A stretch of 64,000 nucleotides of DNA from NCBI GenBank assembly GCA_035626815.1, contig DASPMY010000036.1:37499-101498 (forward strand), in the 5' to 3' direction. Below are positions 9,728-18,377 of the stretch, piece by piece. The notes beneath the pieces were generated by a model. That model saw only the letters and a program-made list of their open reading frames with translations. It searched no databases and was not told where the DNA came from. How positions within the stretch are numbered: position 1 is the first letter of the stretch; each line of letters opens with the position of its first letter. The position numbers and the translations under genes are program-made. Source of the DNA: Croceibacterium_A sp035626815 (GTDB lineage: Bacteria; Pseudomonadota; Alphaproteobacteria; Sphingomonadales; Sphingomonadaceae).

Positions 9728-11533
9728 TCAGGCGGCGCGGACGTGGCTCAGGAACTCGTCGACCTGGCTCTTCAACATCGAGGCCTGCTGCTCGAGCTCG
9801 GTCGAGCTGGTCAGCACCTGGCTGGCCGCCGCCCCGGTCGCCAGCGAGGTCTCGCGCAGCTGGCCGATGTTGCTCGAGACATCCTCGGTGTTGCGCGCGG
9901 CGAGGTCGATGCTGCGCGCGAGGTCCTGCCCGGCGACCGACTGCTGGTCGACCGCCGCGGCGATCGACACCGAGGTGGCCTCGAGCTGCGAGATGTGGCT
10001 GGCGATGGCCCGCAACGCCTCGACGCTGGCGCCGGTGGTCTCCTGGATCGCGCGGATCTGTCCGGCCACTTCCTCGGTCGCCTTGCCGGTCTGCGTCGCC
10101 AGCTCCTTGACCTCGGCGGCGACGACCGCGAAGCCGCGCCCCGCCTCGCCCCCGCGCGCCGCCTCGATCGAGGCGTTGAGCGCGAGCAGGTTGGTGCGCT
10201 GGGCGATGGTCGAGATCATCTCGACGATATCGCCGACCTGGCTGGCCGAGAGCGACAGCTCGGAGATGGTCGAATCCGCTTCCTCGGCCGCGCTCGAGGC
10301 CTTGCGGGCGAGCTCGGCCGAGGTCGAGGCCTGGCGGCTGATCTCGCCGATCGACATGGCGAACTCGTCGCTCGCCGCGGCGGCGGCGGTGACCCCGGCC
10401 GAGGCCTCGTTGAGGCTCGACGAGACGTCGCCGCTTTGCATCGCCGACTGCTCGGCGGCCGAGGCCATGGAGCTGGCGGTGGCCTGCAGCTGGCTCGAGG
10501 CCGCGGCGACGCCGCCGACGATCTCGCCGACGGTGCGCTCGAACTTGTCGGCCAGCTCGTTGAGCATCGCCACTTGCTGCTCGCGCAGTTCCTGGCGCTC
10601 GCTTTCGGTCTCGGCGTGGCGGCGCAGCTGTTCGGCCACGGCCTCCTCGCGCTCGCGCCGCACCCGGTCGAACTTGGCCGCCGCCTTCTTGATCACCCCG
10701 AGGAAGCGCGCCATCTCGCCGATCTCGTCCTTGCGATCGTCGTGCGGAATCGGCACTTCGCGGTCGCCCTCGGCCACGGCACGCATCGCCGAGCAAATCT
10801 CCTCGATCGGATGGACCAGCTGGCGGCGCACCTGACGGGTCGCCACCACCGCCAGCAGCACGGCGATCGACGCCAGGACCGACATGATGATCAGGAAGTA
10901 GCGCAGGAAGCTGTCGCCGCCGGAGCGCAGCTCGGACAGCCGCGCGTCGAGCTCCTTGAGGATCAGACCGACGTCGTTGGACACGGCATAGCCCTGTCCG
11001 AGCGCGAAGTTGGCGGCGTAGTCGTCACCGGTGCCGTCGAGCGCCGCGACTTGCCCTTCGAGCTCGGCGAGCTCGCCCGACACGCGGTCGACGGCAACGA
11101 CGTAGTTTTCGCCGAGATCGTTGACCAACGTGCGCAGGTCACCGACTTCCCGGCGCGCCCGTGCGATCGTCTCGCGCGCTTCGGCGAGGTCGGCCGGATC
11201 GTGGTTCTGCATGTAGGTGCCGACCGCGAACTGGGTGCCGACGAGTTCCTGGTTGACCTTGCTGGTCAGGCGCGTGGCGTCGAGCAGGCGGGTGACCTGG
11301 GCATTGCTGCGGTCGAGGCTGACGAGGCCGGTTATCGCGGCGAGGCCGAGCAGGATCGAAACCAGCGAGGAGACGCCGAACGCCGCGCCCAGCTTGCCGC
11401 CGATCTTGGACAGCCGCAGCCAGCCCAGGCGACCGCCGGAATCGCCAATGGCAAGCGATTCCGCTCGCAGCAGGTTCCGGTCTTGCTCGAGTTCGTCCGC
11501 CTCGGGGGCGACGGGTCTATCCGACATGTCCAT
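9728..11533 (-). CDS. Methyl-accepting chemotaxis protein (transmembrane)
   Basis: About 601 residues. An N-terminal membrane helix (near LGAAFGVSSLVSILLGLAAI), a periplasmic four-helix-type sensor region, and a second helix (YFLIIMSVLASIAVLLAVVA) lead into a HAMP domain (HPIEEICSAMRAVAEGDREV) and the coiled-coil signalling domain. The hairpin tip reads IAQRTNLLALNASIEAARGGEAGRG.., matching the conserved MCP core. The ATG at 11533 is taken as start; a TTG at 11545 is an alternative. Either overlaps the 3' end of the GGDEF-EAL gene, implying coupling. It is the last gene of the che operon and the likely local input receptor. Confidence 0.93.
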   Translation of the reverse strand: MDMSDRPVAPEADELEQDRNLLRAESLAIGDSGGRLGWLRLSKIGGKLGAAFGVSSLVSILLGLAAITGLVSLDRSNAQVTRLLDATRLTSKVNQELVGTQFAVGTYMQNHDPADLAEARETIARARREVGDLRTLVNDLGENYVVAVDRVSGELAELEGQVAALDGTGDDYAANFALGQGYAVSNDVGLILKELDARLSELRSGGDSFLRYFLIIMSVLASIAVLLAVVATRQVRRQLVHPIEEICSAMRAVAEGDREVPIPHDDRKDEIGEMARFLGVIKKAAAKFDRVRREREEAVAEQLRRHAETESERQELREQQVAMLNELADKFERTVGEIVGGVAAASSQLQATASSMASAAEQSAMQSGDVSSSLNEASAGVTAAAAASDEFAMSIGEISRQASTSAELARKASSAAEEADSTISELSLSASQVGDIVEMISTIAQRTNLLALNASIEAARGGEAGRGFAVVAAEVKELATQTGKATEEVAGQIRAIQETTGASVEALRAIASHISQLEATSVSIAAAVDQQSVAGQDLARSIDLAARNTEDVSSNIGQLRETSLATGAAASQVLTSSTELEQQASMLKSQVDEFLSHVRAA

Positions 11534-13058
11534 GGCGATTCCCAATACGTTTCTCTTGGTTAAGATTGGTCTTACGCAGCTCGTCGAGATGCGCGCGGAT
11601 CTCGGGCGCGGTGATGGCCTTGTAGTAGAACCAGCCCTGAATCTGGTCGCAGCCGGACGTGCGGGCGAGGTCGGCCTGGGCCTGGGTCTCGACCCCTTCG
11701 GCGGTGACCGCCATGTCCATCGCCCGCGCCACCGCGATGCTCGAGGCCATCATCGCCAGCGAGCCGTGGTCGAGCCCGGCATCGACGATCATCGTGCGGT
11801 CGAGCTTGAGCTTCTCGAAGCGGAAGTTGCGGAGGAAGCCGATCGAGGCATAGCCGGTGCCGAAGTCGTCGAGCGCGATGCCGACGCCGAACTTGCGGAT
11901 CACGTCGAGGTTGCGGTTGGCGACCACCGGATCGGTGACCAGGTAGGTCTCGGTCACCTCGAGCTCGAGCCGCGCGGCCGGGAAGCCGGTTTCCTCGAGG
12001 ATGTGGCCGAGCTCGATCGGGAATTCGGGATTGCGCAGCTGCGCGGGCGAGACGTTGATCGACAGCTTGATGCCGTCCCAGTCGAGCGCCTCGCGGCATG
12101 CGGTGCGCAGCACCCACAGGCCGATCGGATAGATCAGCCCGCATTTCTCGGCGATCGGGATGAACACGCCGGGGCTGACGGTCGAGCCATCGGCGCGGTC
12201 CCACCGCAGCAGCGCCTCGACCGCGACGATCTCGCCGCTCTGCGCGTCGACCAGCGGTTGATAGGCCAGGCGGAACTCCGCTTGCTTGAGCGCCTCGCGC
12301 AAGTCGGCCTCGACCTGCTGGGTCAGGTCGCGGTTGCGGTCGAAGTCTTCGGTGAACCAGGTGCAGCGGTTCTTGCCGCCTTCCTTGGAGGCGTACATCG
12401 CCATGTCCGAGCGGCGCAGCAGCTCCGACGACGACAGCCCGTCGCGTCCGGTGCTGCGCGACAGGCCTATGCTGGCACCGACGGTGAGCTTGCGATCGTC
12501 GACCTGCAGCGACCGCCCGAGCCGCGCGATCAGCGTGTGGCAGATGCCTTCGAGGATGTTGCCGGCGATGGGCCCGACGACGAGGATGGCGAACTCGTCC
12601 CCGCCGAGGCGATAGGAGCGCGCCTCGTCGCCGCAAACCTCGGCCAGCAGCTTGGCGCATTCCTTGATCAGCCGGTCGCCGACGAAGTGGCCGTACTGGT
12701 CGTTGACCGACTTGAAGCCGTCGAGGTCGAGCAAGGCGAGCGCCTTCTCGTGGCCCTCGGCCGCGCGGCCATAGTCGAGATGCAGCGCCCGGCGGTTGGG
12801 CATCGCCGCGAGCGTGTCGGTGAGCCCGAGGTCCTCCAGCTGGCCGATGTTGGCGAGCCCGAAGCGCACCAGCACGATCACGGCCACGGCATACGCCGCG
12901 CCGCCCGCCGCCAGGATCGCGCCCGACGAGCCCCAGGTCGGCTCGGCCTGGGTCAGAACCATGGCGAGGATGGTCGCCGAAATGAGCGTGAGCACCGCCA
13001 CGGGGGCGATGACCAGCACCGGCGGACGCACCTGCTTCAGGCCAACGGCGTGCAACAA
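11517..13058 (-). CDS. Membrane-bound GGDEF-EAL protein (cyclic-di-GMP turnover)
   Basis: About 513 residues. A TTG start at 13058 is chosen because GGGGAGGGG sits seven bases upstream and no in-frame ATG lies near. Two N-terminal membrane helices (VLVIAPVAVLTLISATILAM and AAYAVAVIVLVRF) precede a GGDEF domain with the intact active site RLGGDEFAIL. An EAL domain follows with VEALLRW and DDFGTGYASIGFL..KLKLDR. Both catalytic motifs are canonical, so it could make and/or degrade c-di-GMP. Its place inside the che operon, overlapping the MCP gene, suggests it ties chemosensory output to c-di-GMP-controlled motility or adhesion. Confidence 0.93.
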   Translation of the reverse strand: MLHAVGLKQVRPPVLVIAPVAVLTLISATILAMVLTQAEPTWGSSGAILAAGGAAYAVAVIVLVRFGLANIGQLEDLGLTDTLAAMPNRRALHLDYGRAAEGHEKALALLDLDGFKSVNDQYGHFVGDRLIKECAKLLAEVCGDEARSYRLGGDEFAILVVGPIAGNILEGICHTLIARLGRSLQVDDRKLTVGASIGLSRSTGRDGLSSSELLRRSDMAMYASKEGGKNRCTWFTEDFDRNRDLTQQVEADLREALKQAEFRLAYQPLVDAQSGEIVAVEALLRWDRADGSTVSPGVFIPIAEKCGLIYPIGLWVLRTACREALDWDGIKLSINVSPAQLRNPEFPIELGHILEETGFPAARLELEVTETYLVTDPVVANRNLDVIRKFGVGIALDDFGTGYASIGFLRNFRFEKLKLDRTMIVDAGLDHGSLAMMASSIAVARAMDMAVTAEGVETQAQADLARTSGCDQIQGWFYYKAITAPEIRAHLDELRKTNLNQEKRIGNRHGHVG

Positions 13059-13132
13059 ACTGGGAACCCCTCCCCTGGAAATCCCGCCATGATCGCTTAG
13101 GGCCAACTGCTTAAGTTTCGGTAACCCCCGAT

Positions 13133-14014
13133 TTACCTTAATCCCGCCGCGCCCACGGCGGGGGCCCGGAGCGGCGGGGCGGCGGGCATCGGGACGCCCA
13201 CGGCGAGGTGGTGGAACCCCGTCGCGCCCTTCTCGGGAACGAGCGCCTCGGTCTGTCCGACGCTCGTCTCGCCCGCGCCCATCATCACCCGCCCGTCGGG
13301 GGCGAGGGCGGCCGCCAGGCGGTCGAACGCCCGCGCGCGGGTCGGCCGGTCGAAATAGAGCAGCACGTTGCGGCACAGGATCAGGTCGAAGCGGCCCGGA
13401 TCGGGCGGCGTGTCGAGCAAGTTGTGGGTCGCGAACCGGACCATCCGGCGCAGTGCCTCCCCCGCGCGCCAGCCGGTGCGGGTCTCCTCGAAGAAGGTGA
13501 CCATCTGCGCGACGCCGAGGCCCCGCTGGATCTGGAACTGCGAGAAATTGCCTTCGCGCGCGGCGGCGACCATCGACGGCGAGACGTCGGTGCCGAGAAT
13601 GTCGATCGTCCAGCCATGCCAGCGCGAGCCCTGCTCGGCGAACATCATCGCCAGCGAATAGGCCTCCTGCCCGGTCGAGCAGCCGACCGACCAGATGGCC
13701 AGCCGGCGCACGTCCTCGCGGCGGCCGGCGACCGTCGGCACGACCGCGCCCATCAGCTGGTCGAACATTGCCCGGTCGCGGAAGAAGTAGGTCTCGTTGT
13801 TGAGCAGGGCTTCGACCACCTGCTGCGCGAGGTGCGCCTGGTTGGGCTGGCCGAGCTTGGCGACGAGGTCCTCGAGCGAGTCGAGCCCGCGCTCGCGCAG
13901 CACGCCCGAGAGCGCCGTGCCGACGCGCCACAGGCGGTCCTTGGTCAGCTTCTGGCCGGTCCGCGCCTCCAGCAGGCCGGCAACGATGCCGAGGGCGTTC
14001 TGGCTGTGGTCCAT
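13133..14014 (-). CDS. cheR: Chemotaxis protein methyltransferase CheR
   Basis: About 293 residues. It transfers methyl groups from SAM to receptor glutamates. The N-terminal helical domain (LTKDRLWRVGTALSGVLRERG) and ALLNNETYFFRD precede the SAM-binding WSVGCSTGQEAYSLAM segment and LCRNVLLYFDRPTR, all typical of CheR. The ATG at 14014 is preceded by GGTGGGGG. A GTG at 14020 overlapping the cheB stop is an alternative start. The gene lies between cheB and the GGDEF-EAL gene in the same operon and opposes CheB in adaptation. Confidence 0.96.
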   Translation of the reverse strand: MDHSQNALGIVAGLLEARTGQKLTKDRLWRVGTALSGVLRERGLDSLEDLVAKLGQPNQAHLAQQVVEALLNNETYFFRDRAMFDQLMGAVVPTVAGRREDVRRLAIWSVGCSTGQEAYSLAMMFAEQGSRWHGWTIDILGTDVSPSMVAAAREGNFSQFQIQRGLGVAQMVTFFEETRTGWRAGEALRRMVRFATHNLLDTPPDPGRFDLILCRNVLLYFDRPTRARAFDRLAAALAPDGRVMMGAGETSVGQTEALVPEKGATGFHHLAVGVPMPAAPPLRAPAVGAAGLR

Positions 14015-14016
14015 CG

Positions 14017-15105
14017 TCACGCCCCCACCGCGGCGACGATGCGCGCGGCAATCTGGTCGGGCGGCAGCACCGCCGAGGCGAGGCCGGCCGTGGCGACCGC
14101 GCCGGGCATCCCCCAGACCGCCGAGCTGGCCGCGTCCTGGGCGAGGATCGTCCCGCCGCCGGCGACGATCCGCGCGGCGCCGTCGGCCCCGTCGCGGCCC
14201 ATGCCCGACAGCACCACGCCCATCGCATGGCTGCCGAACAGCCGCGCGCAGCTATCGAACATCGGGTCGACCGACGGCCGGCACCCGCTCGGATAGTGGC
14301 CGTCCTCGAGCCGGATCACCGGCATGCCCTTGGCGCTGGCGGCGACGGTGAGATGCGCCTCGCCCGGGGCGACCACGATCTGCCCGGGCAGCACGGCCAT
14401 GCCGTCGACCGCCACGGCCACGCCGCGGCCCGAGGCCGAACGCAACTGGCGTACGAACGCGTCCATGAACGAGCTCGGAAGATGCTGCGTGACGAGGATC
14501 GGCAGGGTCATCGTCGGCGGCAGCGACCCCAGCAGCTGGCCGAGCGCATGGATGCCGCCGGTGGAGGCGCCGATGGCGAGGATGTGGGGCCGCTCCTGCC
14601 CGAGTGCGCGGAGCACCGTCGGCTGCGGCGGCGCCGCCTTGAGCCGCGTCCGCTTGGCGACCCGTCCGAGCAGGCGGACCTTGCGCAGGAGCGTCGCGCG
14701 ATAGTCCTTGCCGAATTCGCCCGGGCGCGGCTTGGCGAGCGTGTCCGCGGCACCCAGCGCGAGCGCCTTCAGCGTATGCTCAGCGCCGCGCACGGTGAGC
14801 GAGGAGACGACGAGGATGCGCGCCGGGGCGGCCAGCTCGAGGATGCGCGGGATCGCCTCGAGCCCGCCCATGCCGGGCATGTCGAGGTCGAGCAGGATGA
14901 CGTCGGGAGCGGCCTGCAGCAGCGTCGCCAGCGCGCCTTCGGCGCTGTCCTGCGATGCGGCGAGCTCGAGATCGGCCTCGGCATCGATCACCCGGGAGAG
15001 GACTGCGCGGACGGTGGGCGAATCGTCGACCACGACCACGCGGACCGGGTCCTCCCGGGAGGGCCTGGCCCTGTCACGAACCGCGAGACCAGGCGCGGTA
15101 CCCAT
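14017..15105 (-). CDS. cheB: Chemotaxis protein-glutamate methylesterase CheB
   Basis: A 362-residue response regulator and methylesterase/deamidase. The receiver domain has the acidic pair VVVDDSP and the phosphoacceptor Asp in VILLDLDMPGMGG. The C-terminal esterase has its catalytic triad regions in IGASTGGIHAL (Ser), TQHLPSSF (His) and GMGRDGADG (Asp). Phosphorylation by CheA activates removal of methyl groups from receptors. It sits eleven bases after cheY and is immediately followed by cheR, so the two adaptation enzymes are co-expressed. Confidence 0.97.
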   Translation of the reverse strand: MGTAPGLAVRDRARPSREDPVRVVVVDDSPTVRAVLSRVIDAEADLELAASQDSAEGALATLLQAAPDVILLDLDMPGMGGLEAIPRILELAAPARILVVSSLTVRGAEHTLKALALGAADTLAKPRPGEFGKDYRATLLRKVRLLGRVAKRTRLKAAPPQPTVLRALGQERPHILAIGASTGGIHALGQLLGSLPPTMTLPILVTQHLPSSFMDAFVRQLRSASGRGVAVAVDGMAVLPGQIVVAPGEAHLTVAASAKGMPVIRLEDGHYPSGCRPSVDPMFDSCARLFGSHAMGVVLSGMGRDGADGAARIVAGGGTILAQDAASSAVWGMPGAVATAGLASAVLPPDQIAARIVAAVGA

Positions 15106-15116
15106 AGCTGGCGACC

Positions 15117-15482
<366 letters not shown>

Positions 15483-15538
15483 GCGCCCTGTCCCTCTTTT
15501 CCGGCGACCCTGTTACGCCCCGATTGGTAAGTATTCGC

Positions 15539-15979
15539 TTAAGCGGCCAGGCTCCGATCCCGCCCGCCGATCAGCGCCTCGATGTCGAGCAGCAGCAGCG
15601 AGCCGGCTTCGGTCTCGACCTTGCCCATCGCCACCCGGCGCCACCCCGGCCCGGGATCGGCGCCCAGCGGCTGGGGCTCGGCGAGCGTGGCGACGATGTC
15701 GTCGGCGGCATCGACCAGCAGGCCGTAGAGATGACCGTCGTGCTCGACCACGACCGCGCGCCGCGCGTCGCCGTCGGCCGGCGGCGGCGCGACGCCGAGC
15801 GCCACGCAGCAATCGATCACCGTCAGCGGGCGGCTGCGCAGCGCCGCGAGCCCGGCGACATGCGCGGCGGCGCGCGGGACCGGGGTGACCGTGGTCAGCT
15901 CGATCACCGAATTGACCTCCAACGCCGGCAGCGCGGCGCGGCGGCCCGCGAGGGCGACGACGAGCAGCATCTCGCTCAT
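15539..15979 (-). CDS. cheW: CheW-type chemotaxis coupling protein
   Basis: A 146-residue CheW-like SH3-fold adaptor that links receptors to CheA. It begins MSEMLLVVALAGRRAALPA at an ATG overlapping the cheA stop (ATGA). It shows the usual pattern: an EVNSVIELTTVTPVP strand pair, the ALRSRPLTVIDCCVALG segment and a DGHLYGLLVDAADDIV second half. It is more divergent and alanine-rich than textbook CheW but has the same length and order. Strict coupling to cheA supports the role. Confidence 0.9.
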   Translation of the reverse strand: MSEMLLVVALAGRRAALPALEVNSVIELTTVTPVPRAAAHVAGLAALRSRPLTVIDCCVALGVAPPPADGDARRAVVVEHDGHLYGLLVDAADDIVATLAEPQPLGADPGPGWRRVAMGKVETEAGSLLLLDIEALIGGRDRSLAA

Positions 15980-18303
15980 GCGGCGAGCTCCTCGCCGGCG
16001 CGCACGAGCGCCGCCATCAGCGCGGCGCGGTCGTAGCGGTAGATGGTGTCGCTGCCGTCGCCCGAGCCGGGCCGGTCGCGCAGGCGGATCGCCTTGCGGG
16101 CGTCGGCGAAAGCCTCCCCCTCGGCGGCGAAGTCGACGAAGGCAATGTCGACCGGCTCGTCGCCGACGGCGATGCGATATCCGGCCGCCTCGATGATCGG
16201 CCCGAGGAAGTTGCGCATCCACCCATCGTCGTTGCTCAGCCGACAGGTCAGCTCGCGGCCGCCGCCGCTCCGCTGGCCGTGGCGGGCGAACAGCGCGTGG
16301 CAATCGACCAGCTCGGCGGTCTCGCCGTCGACGAGCGTGACGCCGACCAGGCCTCCGTCACCCTCGACCCGCCGGAGCCCGCCGGACAGGGTGGCGATCT
16401 CGAGCACCTTGCGCGAGGCGTAGGCGATCTGCTGGGTGCCGTCGCCGAGCCGCATGACCGACAGGCGCGGCGGCAGCTCGGCGCCTTCGGGCACCCCGAG
16501 CAGCGGCAGGATCTCGTCGCCGAGCACGATCTGCGCGTTGGGGCCGGGGTTGCGCACCGCCGTCGCCGGAGCGTGCTCGACCTGCTCGACCGCGCTCATG
16601 GCGATGGCCCGCCGCTCGCCGCACAAGGCGCTGAACAGCACGACGCGCAGCCCCTCGCGCTGGGCCGGCGCCGCGCGGGCGGTGCCGCTCGCCGGGCGGT
16701 GCAGCTCGCGCGGGATGCCGGCGCCGTAGCCGATCGCCGCCACGTCGAGCACGAGCACCGGGGTGCCGTCGTCGAGCTGGGTGCAGCCGACGAACAGCCC
16801 GCTCTGCATGATCCCGGGCGAAAGCGGCTTGATGACCAGCTCGTGGTGATCGAAGATGCGGTCGACCGCGAGCGCGTAAAGGTCGCCCCAGCCGAGCCGC
16901 AGGATCACGAACAGCGACGCCTCGTCCGCGGTCGCTTCGAGCTCGAGCGCGTCGCCGAGCGAGACGCAGGCCAGCCGCCGGTCGCGGAAGGTCACGTAGC
17001 GGCGCTCGCCGACTTGCGCGAACTCGAGGCTGCCGCCGGCGGTGCTGACGATCTCCTCGACGTAGGACCGCGGGATGGCGAACGTCTGGCCCGCCGCCTC
17101 GACGGTCAGGCTTGGCAGGATGCTGAGCGTCAGCGGCACGCAGATCAGGAACCGCGTGCCCTCGCCCGGGAGCGATTCGATCTCGAGCGTGCCGCCGAAC
17201 TTCTCGATGTTGGCTCGGACCACGTCCATGCCGACCCCGCGGCCGGAGATCGCGGTGATCGCCTCGGCGGTCGACAGCCCCGGCTCGAAGATCAGCTCGA
17301 TGCGCTCCTCGCGGCTCATCGCCGCGAGCTGCTCCTCGGTCCGCAGCCCGGCGGCGAGGGCCTTCGCGGCGAGGCGCTCGCAATCGATCCCGCGGCCGTC
17401 GTCCATGATCCCGATGAGGATTGTGTTGCCGCTCTGCCGGGCCGAGATCGTCAGCATGCCGGCCTCGCGCTTGCCGGCGGCGCGGCGGTCGGCCGGCGGC
17501 TCGATGCCGTGGTCGACGGCGTTGCGGATGATGTGCAGCAGCGGATCGCGGATGAGCTCGATCATCTCGCGGTCGAGCTCGACCTCGCCGTTCTCGAGCT
17601 CGACGAAGACCTGCTTGCCGAGCTCGGCCGAAAGGTCGCGGACGAGCCGCGGGAAGGTCGCGAACAGGCCTTCGATGCGGCGCATCCGGGTGCGGGTGAT
17701 GGCGTCGCGGACTTCGGCGATCAGCGCCGACAGGCGCGAGAACGGCGCTTCCAGGCCGGTGTCGCTGCCGAGCACCTGCATCCGCCGGGCGAGGTCGTTG
17801 CGCGCCAGGACCATCTCGGACACGCCGCTCATCACCTGGTCGATCAGCTCGACCGGGAGGCGGATGGTGCGCTGCTCGGCGGTGGAGAACGAGGGTTGCA
17901 CGCCGCCGCTGGCGATCGGCGTCTCGGCATCGTGCAGCTCGCCGTTGAGCGCCGCGATCAGCGTTTCGTCGTTGGCTTCGGACAGCGATTCGCCGCGCTC
18001 GATCTCCTCGATCATCACGCCGATGCGGTCGATCACCGCGAGCACCGCGTCGACCAGCCGGCGGTCGGCACTGCGGCGCCCGGCGCGGACGTCGGCCAGC
18101 GCGTCCTCGGCGGCGTGGCTCAACGCCTCGAGCCGGGGGAAATCGAAGAACCCGCAGTTGCCTTTGACCGTGTGGACGAAGCGGAAGATCGTATCGAGGC
18201 GGCCGCGATCGGCCGGGTCGGCTTCCCAGGCGACGATCTCGCCGGCGAGCGCGGCGAGCATCTCGCGCGTCTCGGCGACGAATTCCGTCAGCAGATCGTC
18301 CAT
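15976..18303 (-). CDS. cheA: Chemotaxis histidine kinase CheA with extended C-terminus
   Basis: About 775 residues from ATG 18303. The Hpt domain has the phosphoacceptor His near residue 44 (FRFVHTVKGNCGFFDF). Dimerisation helices follow, then the ATPase domain with N-box HIIRNAVDHGIEP, DDGRGID, and GRGVGMDVV. The CheW-like regulatory domain begins around LTLSILPSLTVEAAG. Beyond it are a second CheW-like segment (about residues 530-650) and a terminal receiver-like segment (CRLSNDDGWMRNFL..DIAFVDF), which are not part of standard CheA. There is no clear P2 domain. This is the first gene of the leftward che operon. Confidence 0.95.
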   Translation of the reverse strand: MDDLLTEFVAETREMLAALAGEIVAWEADPADRGRLDTIFRFVHTVKGNCGFFDFPRLEALSHAAEDALADVRAGRRSADRRLVDAVLAVIDRIGVMIEEIERGESLSEANDETLIAALNGELHDAETPIASGGVQPSFSTAEQRTIRLPVELIDQVMSGVSEMVLARNDLARRMQVLGSDTGLEAPFSRLSALIAEVRDAITRTRMRRIEGLFATFPRLVRDLSAELGKQVFVELENGEVELDREMIELIRDPLLHIIRNAVDHGIEPPADRRAAGKREAGMLTISARQSGNTILIGIMDDGRGIDCERLAAKALAAGLRTEEQLAAMSREERIELIFEPGLSTAEAITAISGRGVGMDVVRANIEKFGGTLEIESLPGEGTRFLICVPLTLSILPSLTVEAAGQTFAIPRSYVEEIVSTAGGSLEFAQVGERRYVTFRDRRLACVSLGDALELEATADEASLFVILRLGWGDLYALAVDRIFDHHELVIKPLSPGIMQSGLFVGCTQLDDGTPVLVLDVAAIGYGAGIPRELHRPASGTARAAPAQREGLRVVLFSALCGERRAIAMSAVEQVEHAPATAVRNPGPNAQIVLGDEILPLLGVPEGAELPPRLSVMRLGDGTQQIAYASRKVLEIATLSGGLRRVEGDGGLVGVTLVDGETAELVDCHALFARHGQRSGGGRELTCRLSNDDGWMRNFLGPIIEAAGYRIAVGDEPVDIAFVDFAAEGEAFADARKAIRLRDRPGSGDGSDTIYRYDRAALMAALVRAGEELAA

Positions 18304-18377
18304 CGCGCCCGTCCCCACAACCGGTGCGAGCGCTATGGCGCAATGTGGTTAAGAGGCGGTTACGGATCGGCCCGCGG

